The notes under the pieces were generated by a model, which did not search any database, was not told the origin of the DNA, and saw only the letters and a list, made by a program, of their open reading frames with translations. Positions 16,221-26,683 of a stretch of 64,000 nt of DNA are shown here, one piece after another. The translations under genes were made by a program, and so were the position numbers. The stretch is from Streptomyces zagrosensis (GTDB taxonomy: Bacteria; Actinomycetota; Actinomycetes; Streptomycetales; Streptomycetaceae). The stretch covers positions 1-64,000 of the forward strand of contig NZ_JACHJL010000016.1 of NCBI RefSeq assembly GCF_014203645.1, written 5' to 3'. Each line of letters starts with the position of its first letter. Within the stretch, counting starts at the first letter, position 1.

Positions 16221-16730
16221 CGCCGCTCCAAGACGGACAAAGGCGGACAGGTGGGGAAGGGCCACGCGCGAGTCCCGTCGGGTAGCGGACCACGACGTGC
16301 GCGACGCGAAGGGAGACGGAGGCGGGCAGGAAAATCGATTGAGCGGGGGCGGGGTCGAGAGGGGTCAACAGCCGGGGCGCGAGGTGACGCGCTGTGCTCA
16401 TTGGTTGGGTCGGCAGGGACGGGGAGATGCAGTGGTACGGACGAGCAGTGTGGGCTAGCAGGGGCGGCGGGTACGGGCGACAGTCATGGCGGAGACGATG
16501 CGCGGCATCATCGTGACACGGGCTCCCCCCGATACGGCCCTGTTGATCCAGCCGCGCGGCACGTGAGGTTTCTCCCTGCATGCCCCGGGAACTGGGACGT
16601 TCGCCGCCCCGACTTCCTATGGATGAAGGGGTCTTTAGGCATCGCACCCGCGTGCCGGCCCCTCAGTCGGTCACAGTCGTGACCACCCGCACCATGGCTC
16701 TGACCTGGTCTGGACCTGCGTTACGGCGTG
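16221..16730. other. 510-bp gap upstream of the copper operon
   Basis: The copper operon and the PP2C gene are both on the minus strand, so this gap should contain the copper operon promoter. I see no gene and no clear CsoR or CueR operator. One short inverted repeat, GGTCAC-AGTC-GTGACC, lies at 16669-16684, 47 bases past the PP2C stop. Confidence 0.4.
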
Positions 16731-17915
16731 TCACAAGCGATCAGCCACAGGCGCCTCCCGTGGCCGCTGATCGGCTACCGGCAGCCGCTCCATGATCAGC
16801 GCCGCCGCATCGTCCTGAAGATGACCCCCGGTGTGCGCGGCCAAATCTGTACGCAATCGGCCCAGCAATGCGGGCGTGGACAGCGCGGCCCACCGGTCGA
16901 GCCGGTCCGCCAGCGGATAAAACGAGCCATCCGCGGCCCGCGCCTCGGTCACGCCATCGGTACAGGCAAGCAGCCGGCAGCCAGGCGGCAGCACCACTCG
17001 CTGCGTTTGCCGGACATGGTCGGCCAGCTCGCCGAGGCCCAGCGGCAGGCCCGGTTCCTCAAGCTCGACCTCCCGCACGCTCCCGTCCGGGCCGATCAGA
17101 TACGGCGCGCAGTGACCGCAGTTCACGATGAGCAGGGGAATCGCCTCGTCCTGGCGCGGCGGCTCGCCGTCCGCCCGTTCCCTGGCAGTGTCGTCCGTGC
17201 CGAGCACCAGGGCCGTGACGAAGCGCTCCGGAGCGTCCGGCGAGCTCTGCTCCTGCGTCGAGGCGTTATAGCGCCCCAGGCCCTGTTCCATGGCGACCAC
17301 ACCACTGGTGAGGCTGCGCCGATGGTAGGCGGCCTCGCGAAAGGCGGTCAGCACGGCCGCGCCCGCGCCCAGTGTGCTCAGCCCCTTGCCCTGGACGTCA
17401 CCGATGAGCACCCGGGTGCCGTACGGGGTCTGCACGGCCTCGTACAAATCGCCGCCCACCAAAGCGTCCCGTTGCGAGGAGACGTAAAAGCCGTCCACGA
17501 CGACCTCCCGGGTGCGTAGCGGCAGCTGGCGCAGCAGGGCGCGTTGGGCGGCCTCGCCGGTGGCCCGCTCCCGCTCCAGGAGTGCTTCGCGATCGCGCAG
17601 CAGCCTGGCCACCGCGATGCTCGCGCCCACCATGAGGGCGTTGCTGAGGATCGCTCCGGCTCGGGTGATCGCGGGAACATCCGCGGGCAGTACGCCGTAA
17701 ATGGCGGTCATGGCGATGAAGTCAAGGGCGCCGATGACGATCGTCTGGCGGTAGGTGCACAGCGCGGCGGCGACCACCGGGGCGATGGCGGCGTAGACGT
17801 CCAGACGCATATAGCGCGAGGTGAGCTCGTCGATGACGACGATCATCGCCAGGTAGGCGAGCAGCACCACAAACAGGCCGCTGGTGAACCTATGGGTGCG
17901 GAACCGCCACGGCAC
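16731..17915 (-). CDS. Membrane-bound PP2C/SpoIIE-family serine phosphatase
   Basis: GTG 17915 with GGAGGT 9 bases upstream gives 394 aa. About five N-terminal membrane segments (residues ~10-125) are followed by a short coiled linker (LLRDREALLERERATGEAAQ) and a PP2C_SIG domain (~150-380) with metal-binding Asp residues in VGGDLYEA, IGDVQGKGL, ACTDGVTEAR and QDDAAALIM. Such proteins dephosphorylate anti-sigma antagonists of the STAS type in sigma-factor partner switches. The substrate is not encoded next to it, but a STAS protein lies at 60.0-60.4 kb. Confidence 0.9.
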   Translation of the reverse strand: MPWRFRTHRFTSGLFVVLLAYLAMIVVIDELTSRYMRLDVYAAIAPVVAAALCTYRQTIVIGALDFIAMTAIYGVLPADVPAITRAGAILSNALMVGASIAVARLLRDREALLERERATGEAAQRALLRQLPLRTREVVVDGFYVSSQRDALVGGDLYEAVQTPYGTRVLIGDVQGKGLSTLGAGAAVLTAFREAAYHRRSLTSGVVAMEQGLGRYNASTQEQSSPDAPERFVTALVLGTDDTARERADGEPPRQDEAIPLLIVNCGHCAPYLIGPDGSVREVELEEPGLPLGLGELADHVRQTQRVVLPPGCRLLACTDGVTEARAADGSFYPLADRLDRWAALSTPALLGRLRTDLAAHTGGHLQDDAAALIMERLPVADQRPREAPVADRL

Positions 17916-18052
17916 TGTGGTGAGACCTCCGAGTTGGGCTGCGGATGATTTCAGGCTGGCACGGACCGGCGCCGGCGGCCACCGCACGTGGCCACCGGCG
18001 CCGGTGGGTGAAGGAGTGACCGGGCGGCGATCTGCCGGGCCAGCGGGTGTTC

Positions 18053-19531
18053 CTAGGTGTGCGGGGTGAGCGTCAGCCCGTCCGTTTCGATCGAGTCGGC
18101 GGTGACGAGCGCCTGATCGGCCTCGACCTTGGTGAGGAAGATGAACGGCGGTACCAGGGGTGGCACCGGCAGTCGGTCCGGGGTGAAGGTCAGACACAGC
18201 AGGCCCTCGACGCAGCCCTTGAACCGGCTCAGGTACAAGGTCACGTGGCCCTTCAACTCCAGCGAGTCGGCCCCGAGATCCAGCTCCGGGGAACCGTCGC
18301 GGGTCTTCATCCGGTAGTCGGTGAGCGAGGCGGCCTGCATGTGGAGCACCATCACCTTGAGCGGCCCCTTCGCCGTCGGCAACTCGGTGACGCCGGCGAC
18401 GATGAACCCGTGCGGGCTGAACTTGGTGGTGGTGATCGTCGGCGGCGTGGCCGCCACCGGGAAGCCGGGCCCCTTGGCCGCGGGTGTGGGCGCGTCGGAG
18501 CCTTCCGGGGAGGGCTGCGGCGCCTGGGACGGTAGCTGGGGGAATGCGGTGGTGGGCCCGGCATCGCCGGTGGGCTTGGCTTCCCCGGGTGTCGGGGCCA
18601 GCGCGGCAGTGAGTTCCTGTGTCGCCGCGGTGTGCGGGGCGCCTGGCGCGGCGGGTGTGGGCGCCGGTGGGTGGCCGGAGCTGCGGGGCATCGGTGCGCC
18701 GCGTGCGGGCACCCCCACGGCGGCGACCAGGACGAGGACCGGAACCAGGAGCCCGAGCGTCCGTACGGTCGTCCCACCCGCCAGGCGCCTTTCGGCGCCA
18801 CCGGACGCCGCGCCCGCAGCCTTCCCCTCCGCCGTCTCCCCTGTGCCTCCACCTTCCTTTTCCTTCTTCTCTTCCTGCGGTGAGGCGCCCTCGGCCCCGT
18901 CACCGGGGCCCGTCATCCGGTCGTCCGCACGGTCCGGCGCCGTCTCGCGATCCGGCGCCCCGCCGGTGGCGTCGGGGCCGGCGCCGGTGCCGGGCCTTGG
19001 CGGTGGGCCGATGTCGGGTGGGAACCCGGCATCGGCCTGTGTCGCGGGGGTCTCCCGAGGCGTCCAGCCGAAGCCCATCGCGCTGCCGACGATCCCCAGC
19101 ACCATCCCGATCAGAAAGCCGCCGAGGTTGGTCGCGGCGAAGGACAGGACCGAGAGCAGGAGCGCGTTGATGCTCACGTAATGCCGGGCGCGGGGAGTGA
19201 ACCACAGGAACAGTCCGGCGACGACCAATGCGATGCCGATGCCGATCGCGGCGATCCCGCCGAGGCCGAGGCTGACCAACACGGTCAGCGGCGACAGCGG
19301 GATGGCCATCAGTTCCAGCCCACCGAGCACCAGCAGCAGCCCGGCCCAAAACGGCCGGGTGTGCCGCCACTCCCGGAAGGCGTCGCGCTGGGGACGCAGC
19401 GGCAGCTGGTCGGCCCTTGCCCGCCCCTGCGCGCGCAGCGCCGTCAGGCGCCCGGCGAGCGTGGGGGAGTGCGCCGCGGGGCCCGGCGCACTGTCCCGCG
19501 GGGCGGCGCCGGGTGGGATGGCCCCGGCCAT
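18053..19531 (-). CDS. DUF6114 membrane protein
   Basis: ATG 19531 gives 492 aa. The N-terminal 70 residues are cytoplasmic; four membrane segments lie at ~75-165 (FWAGLLLVLGGLELMAI, SLGLGGIAAIGIGIALVVAG, then YVSINALLLSVLSFAATNLG). A long Pro/Gly/Lys/Glu-rich linker, one further segment near residue 235 (GLLVPVLVLVAAVGVP) and an extracellular C-terminal domain follow. The gene starts 50 bases after the DUF6230 gene on the same strand. The pair is conserved in streptomycetes and has no known function. A GTG overlapping the DUF6230 stop is an alternative start. Confidence 0.8.
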   Translation of the reverse strand: MAGAIPPGAAPRDSAPGPAAHSPTLAGRLTALRAQGRARADQLPLRPQRDAFREWRHTRPFWAGLLLVLGGLELMAIPLSPLTVLVSLGLGGIAAIGIGIALVVAGLFLWFTPRARHYVSINALLLSVLSFAATNLGGFLIGMVLGIVGSAMGFGWTPRETPATQADAGFPPDIGPPPRPGTGAGPDATGGAPDRETAPDRADDRMTGPGDGAEGASPQEEKKEKEGGGTGETAEGKAAGAASGGAERRLAGGTTVRTLGLLVPVLVLVAAVGVPARGAPMPRSSGHPPAPTPAAPGAPHTAATQELTAALAPTPGEAKPTGDAGPTTAFPQLPSQAPQPSPEGSDAPTPAAKGPGFPVAATPPTITTTKFSPHGFIVAGVTELPTAKGPLKVMVLHMQAASLTDYRMKTRDGSPELDLGADSLELKGHVTLYLSRFKGCVEGLLCLTFTPDRLPVPPLVPPFIFLTKVEADQALVTADSIETDGLTLTPHT

Positions 19532-19581
19532 GGACGAGTTCCCCGACGCGCCGTGCTCCTCGCCGGGCGGCCCGCCGCGGT

Positions 19582-20208
19582 TCAGAAGCACTTGTCGCCG
19601 TCCAGGCTGACGCCGAGCTTCAGCCCCTTGAGCCGAAAGTTGCCGCCGGTGGCGGACCACGCGTGCGACTTCACGTTGGCCACCTCGATGTCCCCGGCCT
19701 GGAGCCCGAATGCCCCCTTGTCGCCCTGGATGCCGGGCGTCTCATCCAGAGTTGAGGCGTCGCGGCCGAGTTGAACCGTGCCGAACCGGGCGTCGCCTGC
19801 CAGGTCTTCGGCGTCGATGATCAGGTTGCTGGCGGTGACCTTGCCCGCATCACCGCCCGCGGTCAACTTGAAGGTCACGGTGCCGAGTGGGGTCTTGACC
19901 TCGGCGGATTGGCAGATGTCGTTGAGGCTGGCCTGGTCGAGCCCGAGGAGTGAGACCGGATGCCCTTTGCCGTCCAAGGAGCGGTCGGTCTCCACGTACG
20001 AGGCCAGCCCGTCGCTCGACAGCTTGCTGGACGCGACCTGGAAGCTCGTACCGGAGACGGCGAACGACGCGGCGAGCACGCCCTGCGCCATCAAGGTCGC
20101 CATCGCGCCGACCGCGAGCACTGCCGGGACGCCCACGACTGCCGTCCGCTTCCACGCTGTCCTGCCTGCCGGCAGCCGTTCTTGAGATGCCTTCACGGCG
20201 CCCTCCAC
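19582..20208 (-). CDS. DUF6230 family envelope protein
   Basis: A 208-aa protein with a cytoplasmic N-terminus, one signal-anchor (~24-48, VVGVPAVLAVGAMATLMAQG) and a beta-rich extracellular domain with repeated DA(E/D)DLAG and LKGLKLG elements and two Cys (ICQSA and the final DKCF) that may pair. It is first in an operon with the DUF6114 gene, and divergent from a TetR regulator 230 bp away. The family is restricted to actinobacteria and its function is unknown. Confidence 0.85.
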   Translation of the reverse strand: MEGAVKASQERLPAGRTAWKRTAVVGVPAVLAVGAMATLMAQGVLAASFAVSGTSFQVASSKLSSDGLASYVETDRSLDGKGHPVSLLGLDQASLNDICQSAEVKTPLGTVTFKLTAGGDAGKVTASNLIIDAEDLAGDARFGTVQLGRDASTLDETPGIQGDKGAFGLQAGDIEVANVKSHAWSATGGNFRLKGLKLGVSLDGDKCF

Positions 20209-20438
20209 AAGAGATAGGTCTCCCCTTGGGCAGTGGGGGAGAGGTCGTCACGCGATCACGGAAGCGACCGCGCATCGGTACGGAGGCACTGCACTGCGGT
20301 CTGTGGGCAGGCGGGGGTACCCGTGGCGGGGGCGTCTCCGAGCCTGGCCTGACGCAGCCGTGGTGAGAGCAGTCCGCGGCCTGACGTCCCTCTGCCATAC
20401 TGCGGATATCTCACGGCAGTTGGAGAGTAGGCGCGAAT

Positions 20439-21095
20439 TTGAATAATAGTCAACGGGTCGGACGCGGTACTTCCGAGACGGACGGCGGCACCGAACGTTC
20501 CCAAGCACGGCGGGCGGAACTCATCGCTACTGGCCGCAGGTTGTTCGCGGACACGTCGTACGACGCCCTGTCGATGGACGACATCGCGCGCCAAGCGGGC
20601 GTCGCCAAGGGGCTGATCTACTACTACTTCAAGAGCAAGCGCGGCTACTACCTGGCGATCATCGAGGATGCTGTCGCCGAACTCGTCGCCCGAGCCGAGC
20701 AGACCCGTGATCTGCCGCCTGCGGAGCGGGTGCAGCAGACCATTGACGGCTATCTGCGCTACGCACAGCACCACCAGGCGGCCTACCGGGCGATCGTCAC
20801 CGGCGGGGTGGGCTTCGATTCGCAGGTGCTGGCCATCCGCGACGGGGTGCGTGAGCGGCTGATCTCGACCATCGGCGCGTTGGCGTGGGGTCTGAGCTCG
20901 CCCCCGCCGGTGGCTCGGCTGGCGCTGATCGGTTGGATGGCGAGCGTCGAGGGGATCACGCTCGACTGGCTCCAGGGGCAGGAGTTGGAGCGGGACGCGG
21001 TGCGTGCGCTGCTGATACGCGGGCTACGGGACACGCTGTGCGCCATTGAGAAGTTCGCGCCCCAGTGCCCGGCCCCGTCCGCGCCCCGGCTGTGA
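20439..21095 (+). CDS. TetR/AcrR-family regulator
   Basis: A 218-aa protein from TTG 20439. The TetR HTH is at residues ~25-72 (RRAELIATGRRLFADTSYDA, MDDIARQAGVAKGLIYYYFK), followed by a helical ligand-binding domain. GGAG lies about 14 bases upstream, so the start is approximate. It is divergent from DUF6230/DUF6114, so it probably represses that operon and itself from the shared 230-bp region. In that region the minus-strand patch around 20425-20450 (TTGAATAATAG on plus) is notably AT-rich. Confidence 0.9.
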   Translation: MNNSQRVGRGTSETDGGTERSQARRAELIATGRRLFADTSYDALSMDDIARQAGVAKGLIYYYFKSKRGYYLAIIEDAVAELVARAEQTRDLPPAERVQQTIDGYLRYAQHHQAAYRAIVTGGVGFDSQVLAIRDGVRERLISTIGALAWGLSSPPPVARLALIGWMASVEGITLDWLQGQELERDAVRALLIRGLRDTLCAIEKFAPQCPAPSAPRL

Positions 21096-21270
21096 GGGCC
21101 CTTCGATCAGTCAGTGCCCGCCGCGCTCGCCGTCCCCGGGTGCTCGTCCACGCCCCCACTGGGGAGGTGCCCTGGCCGCTCGCGATGCGGGCGCCCCGCG
21201 GGCCCATCCGCGTACGGGCCGGCGGACGGCCACGCCGGTGGACGCGGTCGTGGATGCGGTCGTGCACGCG

Positions 21271-21314
21271 GACAAGGGGCGGGAAACCGGTCCACCGGCT
21301 CCCCGCCCCTTGTC
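21271..21314. terminator. Strong stem-loop between TetR and chitinase
   Basis: GACAAGGGGCGGG and CCCGCCCCTTGTC form a 13-bp perfect stem enclosing ACCGGTCCACCGGCT-like sequence. It lies in the 308-bp gap between convergent genes and can serve both. No other feature is seen in the gap. Confidence 0.75.
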
Positions 21315-21403
21315 GCCTGGGCCGCGGTCGTTACCTGATCACCCGCGGTCGCCTTCGGTCGTCACATGAGCTATCGCGGTCGTTTGCGATCACTCGGTGT
21401 CCG

Positions 21404-22744
<1,341 letters not shown>

Positions 22745-22856
22745 GGAGTCTCCTCGGTGGGGGGAGGTGGGGGGATCAGTGCGAAGAACGCGCAATGCGC
22801 ACAAAGCGCTGCGCAATTTGACATGAACGCGTTCTCTTCTGCGAGGAAACCGTAGA

Positions 22857-22890
22857 AGGACTAGACCACTACGGTCAATGGTTCGGACCA
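22857..22890 (-). promoter_or_regulatory. Pair of chitinase direct-repeat / DasR-like boxes
   Basis: Read toward the chitinase gene, TGGTCCGAACCA (22890-22879) and TGGTCTAGTCCT (22868-22857) match the 12-bp TGGTCYAGACCW-type direct repeats and DasR responsive elements found before Streptomyces chitinases. Their starts are 22 bases apart, two helical turns. The first copy is a perfect palindrome apart from the centre. Confidence 0.7.
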
Positions 22891-23093
22891 ATTCGCGCGT
22901 GACGGAACATGGCTGGCAACCGGTGACGTGAGGCCGCTGATCGGGCATACTCCAAGCCGCTACAGCCGCAGGTCATCCCAGGTCGCAACCCGGCGAGGGA
23001 AGATCGGTTGAGCCGCTGAATCGGCGGTGCCGCCTAACCCGGGCGCCCCGTCGCCGCGCCGATGGGCGCCCCAATAGGGAGGAGAGCGCCGTC

Positions 23094-24266
23094 ATGACTC
23101 ACCCAGGCTCGCAGCCGGTGGAGCGACAGTTGCCCACTCAGGAGTCCCGTGACCTGCTCGCGCTGGTACGCGACCTCACGGCCCGCGAAATCCGGCCACA
23201 GGCGGCGGAAGAAGAGGACGCTGGACACTTCCCGCGCGAGGTCTTCGCCCTGCTCTCCACCTCCGGCCTGCTCGGGCTCCCGTATCCGCAGGAGTACGGC
23301 GGCGGCGACCAGCCGTACGAGGTCTACCTCCAGGTCCTTGAGGAGCTCGCCGCGGCGCGGCTGACCGTTGGGCTCGGCGTCAGCGTCCATACGCTCGCCT
23401 GCCACGCGCTCGCCGAGTTCGGCTCCAAACAACAACGCACCGAGCATCTTCCGGTCATGCTCAGTGGCGGCGTGCTCGGCGCGTACTGCCTGTCCGAACC
23501 TGCCTCGGGCTCCGACGCCGCCTCGCTGGTCACCCGCGCCGCACGCGAGGGGGACGGCTGGTCCATCAGCGGCACCAAGGCATGGATCACGCATGGCGGG
23601 GTCGCCGACTTCTATTCGGTGCTCGCCCGTACCGGCGTCCAGGGCCCGCGCGGCATCACCGCCTTCCTCGTCCCTGGCGACACCGAAGGGCTCTCGGCGG
23701 CGGTGCCCGAACGCAAGATGGGCATGAAGGGCTCGCCCACCGCCCAAATGCACTTCGACGGGGTGCGCGTCCCCGACGAGCGGCGCATCGGTGACGAGGG
23801 ACAAGGCTTTTCCATCGCCCTGTCCGCGCTGGACGCAGGGCGACTTGGCATCGCCGCCTGCGCGATCGGTGTCGCCCAGGCCGCACTGGACGAGGGCCTG
23901 CGCTACACCGCCGAGCGGCAGCAGTTCGGCCGCCCGATCGCCGACTTCCAGGGCCTGCGCTTCATGTTGGCCGACATGGCCACCCAGATCGAGGCCGGCC
24001 GCTCGCTGTACCTGGTGGCCGCCCGACTGCGCGACGCCGGCCAACCCTTCTCCAAGCAGGCCGCGATGGCCAAGTTGTTCTGCACGGACGCCGCGATGCG
24101 TGTCACCACCGACGCGGTCCAACTCCTGGGCGGCTACGGCTACACGCTCGACTTCCCCGCCGAACGCTACCTGCGCGAGGCCAAGGTGCTACAGATCGTC
24201 GAAGGCACCAACCAGATTCAGCGGATGGTCATCGCGCGGCACATTGCGGGCCACGAGTCCCGCTGA
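23094..24266 (+). CDS. Acyl-CoA dehydrogenase
   Basis: A 390-aa flavoenzyme with the three-part fold: helical N-terminus (1-120), beta domain with CLSEPASGSDAASL and KAWITHGG (~125-235), and helical C-terminal domain with RQQFGRPIADFQ, LLGGYGYTLDFP and VEGTNQIQRM, whose Glu is the catalytic base. It oxidises an acyl-CoA to the enoyl-CoA in FAD-dependent fatty or branched-acid catabolism. GGAGGAGAG lies 6-10 bases before ATG 23094. Substrate chain length cannot be read from the sequence. No electron-transfer partner is adjacent. Confidence 0.95.
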   Translation: MTHPGSQPVERQLPTQESRDLLALVRDLTAREIRPQAAEEEDAGHFPREVFALLSTSGLLGLPYPQEYGGGDQPYEVYLQVLEELAAARLTVGLGVSVHTLACHALAEFGSKQQRTEHLPVMLSGGVLGAYCLSEPASGSDAASLVTRAAREGDGWSISGTKAWITHGGVADFYSVLARTGVQGPRGITAFLVPGDTEGLSAAVPERKMGMKGSPTAQMHFDGVRVPDERRIGDEGQGFSIALSALDAGRLGIAACAIGVAQAALDEGLRYTAERQQFGRPIADFQGLRFMLADMATQIEAGRSLYLVAARLRDAGQPFSKQAAMAKLFCTDAAMRVTTDAVQLLGGYGYTLDFPAERYLREAKVLQIVEGTNQIQRMVIARHIAGHESR

Positions 24267-24270
24267 CCAC

Positions 24271-24299
24271 GGCAGATACGGCAGATACGGCAGATACGG
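24271..24299. repeat. Three tandem copies of a 9-bp unit (GGCAGATAC)
   Basis: The unit is repeated at 24271, 24280 and 24289, directly after the acyl-CoA dehydrogenase stop. It is a non-coding short tandem repeat. Confidence 0.7.
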
Positions 24300-24373
24300 C
24301 TGGTGCGGCTCGTAAGGGAGCTGACGCGGCTCGGTACGGGGACGCTCGTACGGCCCGTATGGCTGCTCCATTG

Positions 24374-24410
24374 CGGCGTGGTGGGCCCCATGGCGGGGCG
24401 CACCACGCCG
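24374..24410. terminator. Strong stem-loop after the acyl-CoA dehydrogenase
   Basis: CGGCGTGGTG and CACCACGCCG form a 10-bp stem that continues inward, past one G-G mismatch, into GCCCC/GGGGC around an ATGGC loop. It lies 108 bp after the stop, in a 368-bp gap that otherwise holds only the 9-bp repeats and the promoter region of the next gene. Confidence 0.65.
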
Positions 24411-24634
24411 TCGCCTGTCGCCCCGGGGGATGGTCGGCCGCCGACACGCGCGCGCAAGCGTGGCCGGGCCGGGGCTTGCGAGCCGTGGCGGGGTGGGCTG
24501 CGGGGGCGTCACCGATCGTTCGCGCCCCCGGTGTCCGCATGCCATGCCCGGCACACCGGGCCCGCTGACACTCTGCTGTGCCTTGGCCTAAGCCTTGGCC
24601 GAGCCGTGAGAGTCCTCGGACCACTGGAGTCGTC

Positions 24635-25558
24635 ATGTCACCGTCCCCGTTCACCCGCCGCCATGGAATGCGCGCGGCGGCAGCTGCCGCCCTGGCGCTG
24701 CCCCTCGCTCCCGGCGCCGCCCACGCCGTCAGCCCCGCCAATGCCACCGCACCCACCGCCTCGTCACACGGCGGAAGCGACGACCACCTACGCACCATGA
24801 CCTTCAACCTGCGCTACGCATCGGCCACCCCGCCCCACTCCTGGGCCGAACGCCGCCCGGTCACCCGTGCACTGCTGCGCCGCGAACGCCCGCACCTCAT
24901 CGGCACGCAGGAGGGCCTGTACGCCCAACTGCGGGACATCGCCGAGGACCTGGGCCCGCGATACGACTGGATCGGCACCGGACGGCAAGGCGGCAGCCGA
25001 GACGAGTTCATGAACATCTTCTACGACACCCAGCGGCTCGCCCCGCTGGAGTACGACCACTTCTGGCTGTCCGGCACGCCGTATGTGATCGGCTCCAACA
25101 CCTGGGGCAACGCCGTGGTGCGCATGGTCACCTGGGTGCGCTTCGCCGACCTGCGCACCGGGCGGCAGTTCTACGCACTCAACACCCACTTCGACCACCG
25201 CAACCAATCCGCGCGCGAGCGCTCCGCCACCTTGATCGCGGAGCGACTTCGCGGCCTGGACCCGGCCCTACCGCGCATCGTGACCGGTGACTTCAACGTG
25301 CCCGCGCACCACAACCCGGTCTACGACACCCTGCTGAGCCAGGGCAACCTGGTGGACACCTGGGACAGCGCGGATAGGCGCGGAAAGCTGTACGCGACCT
25401 TCCACGGCTACCAGCCGCTGACACCGGACGGCGAGCGGATCGACTGGATTCTCACCTCGCCCGGAGTACGCACTCGCTACGCATCGATCAACACCTTCTC
25501 GCGCGCTGGCCAGTTCCCCAGCGACCACCTGCCGGTCCAAGCGCTCCTGGAGCTGTGA
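24635..25558 (+). CDS. Secreted endonuclease/exonuclease/phosphatase-family hydrolase
   Basis: ATG 24635 with GGAG 6-7 bases upstream gives 307 aa. The signal peptide has a twin-Arg motif (FTRRHGMRAAAAAALALPLA) and a likely cleavage at AHA. The EEP domain (residues ~50-305) shows TFNLRYA, GTQEGLYAQ, NTHFDHR, VTGDFNVPA and SDHLPV, the metal and phosphate ligands. Relatives hydrolyse phosphodiesters in nucleic acids, sphingomyelin or phosphoinositides; the substrate cannot be decided. It appears monocistronic. Confidence 0.9.
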   Translation: MSPSPFTRRHGMRAAAAAALALPLAPGAAHAVSPANATAPTASSHGGSDDHLRTMTFNLRYASATPPHSWAERRPVTRALLRRERPHLIGTQEGLYAQLRDIAEDLGPRYDWIGTGRQGGSRDEFMNIFYDTQRLAPLEYDHFWLSGTPYVIGSNTWGNAVVRMVTWVRFADLRTGRQFYALNTHFDHRNQSARERSATLIAERLRGLDPALPRIVTGDFNVPAHHNPVYDTLLSQGNLVDTWDSADRRGKLYATFHGYQPLTPDGERIDWILTSPGVRTRYASINTFSRAGQFPSDHLPVQALLEL

Positions 25559-25660
25559 GGGGCCCGCGGGCGCAGCCCCCATCCGGCAGGAGGTAAAGAC
25601 GGCTTTTAGGGCTTGGCGTCCAGCGCGGGCGGTCAGCGAGCTGGCACCGACCGCCGAACG

Positions 25661-26029
25661 CTACCGCCGACGCGCTGACTGACTGGGCACCCGCAGCGGA
25701 CGCGAGCCGGGCCCGCCAATGTGCGAGAACGGCTGCGTCCGCCAGTCCAGGCTCTCCGGGAGCGTCAACAGCAGCGCAGCGTCCTGCTCTTGGGCCCCGG
25801 GGGCGTCGGCGTCGGCCGGCGCCGCGTCGGCGACGCCCCGCCCGGTGCCCGGGCAGACCGTGAGCCCGAAGGGATTCCACGGCGACGGGCACAGGGCGTG
25901 CTCGGGAAGCACGGTTTCGTCCGCGAGCAGCGCGATGGGCCGCGCGCAGTCGGGGCAGCTGACCCGGAACATCTCGTAAGTCTCGTAGACATCGCCATCG
26001 CCGCTGTCTAGGCGTTCAAGGCTGGGCAT
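25661..26029 (-). CDS. Conserved actinobacterial hypothetical protein with a CxxC zinc knuckle
   Basis: A 122-aa protein from ATG 26029, with GGGGGAG 7 bases upstream. The N-terminal 30 residues are acidic and include YETYEMF. VSCPDCARPI follows, then HALCPSPWNPFGLTVCPGTG supplies two more Cys, so a four-Cys zinc site is likely. The middle is Asp/Ala/Pro-rich. No function is recognised. It is convergent with the EEP gene and divergent from the Lrp gene. Confidence 0.65.
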   Translation of the reverse strand: MPSLERLDSGDGDVYETYEMFRVSCPDCARPIALLADETVLPEHALCPSPWNPFGLTVCPGTGRGVADAAPADADAPGAQEQDAALLLTLPESLDWRTQPFSHIGGPGSRPLRVPSQSARRR

Positions 26030-26242
26030 CGTGTTTCTCCCCCTCGGGCTGGGTCGCAAGGCGACAAGAAAGCGGCCTCGACCACAGCAAGCATTTCCCT
26101 CGCCGCAGTGGCGGTAACCGCGAGCGCGCCGATGTCGCCAACCCTTGGCTGTGGCATTCGTCACATGCCCCGCGCAGATGCCCCGCGAGTGCTGGCGCTC
26201 GCCCGCTGTGCCGCAGCGCCTGCTACCCCATAAGGTGACGGG

Positions 26243-26683
26243 GTGGAGGAGTTGGACAGACAGATTGTGGAATTGCTCGTCAAGGATGGGCGCATGAGCT
26301 ACACCGACTTGGGCAAGGCCACTGGCCTGTCCACATCGGCGGTGCATCAGCGGGTCCGGCGCCTTGAGCAGCGCGGCGTCATCCGTGGCTACGCCGCCGT
26401 CGTGGAGCCGGAGGCCGTTGGGCTGCCGCTCACGGCGTTCATCTCGGTGAAACCCTTCGACCCCAGCGCGCCCGACGACATCGCCGACCGGCTCTCCGAG
26501 GTGCCGCAGATCGAGGCGTGTCACAGCGTCGCGGGTGACGAGAACTACATCCTCAAGGTGCGCGTCGAAACCCCCCTTGAGTTGGAGCACCTGCTGACCC
26601 GAATCCGTTCGCTCGCCGGCGTCTCCACCCGCACCACGGTCGTGCTCTCCACGCCCTACGAGGCTCGCCCGCCCCGCATCTGA
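26243..26683 (+). CDS. Lrp/AsnC-family regulator
   Basis: A 146-aa protein from GTG 26243. A winged HTH at residues 1-50 (LDRQIVELLVKDGRMSYTDL, STSAVHQRVRRLEQRGVI) is followed by a RAM ligand-binding domain (~65-140) containing HSVAGDENYILKVRV, where amino acids bind. It is a leucine-responsive-type feast/famine regulator. A small CxxC protein gene is divergent 213 bp away; an amidohydrolase lies downstream. Its targets are unknown. Confidence 0.92.
   Translation: MEELDRQIVELLVKDGRMSYTDLGKATGLSTSAVHQRVRRLEQRGVIRGYAAVVEPEAVGLPLTAFISVKPFDPSAPDDIADRLSEVPQIEACHSVAGDENYILKVRVETPLELEHLLTRIRSLAGVSTRTTVVLSTPYEARPPRI

Noticed and set aside
15976..16647. In-frame upstream extension of the copper ATPase
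   Set aside because: The frame is open, but the added residues are Arg/Pro/Gly-rich, cross the small Met-rich gene, and lack a ribosome site; GTG 15975 has a strong one.
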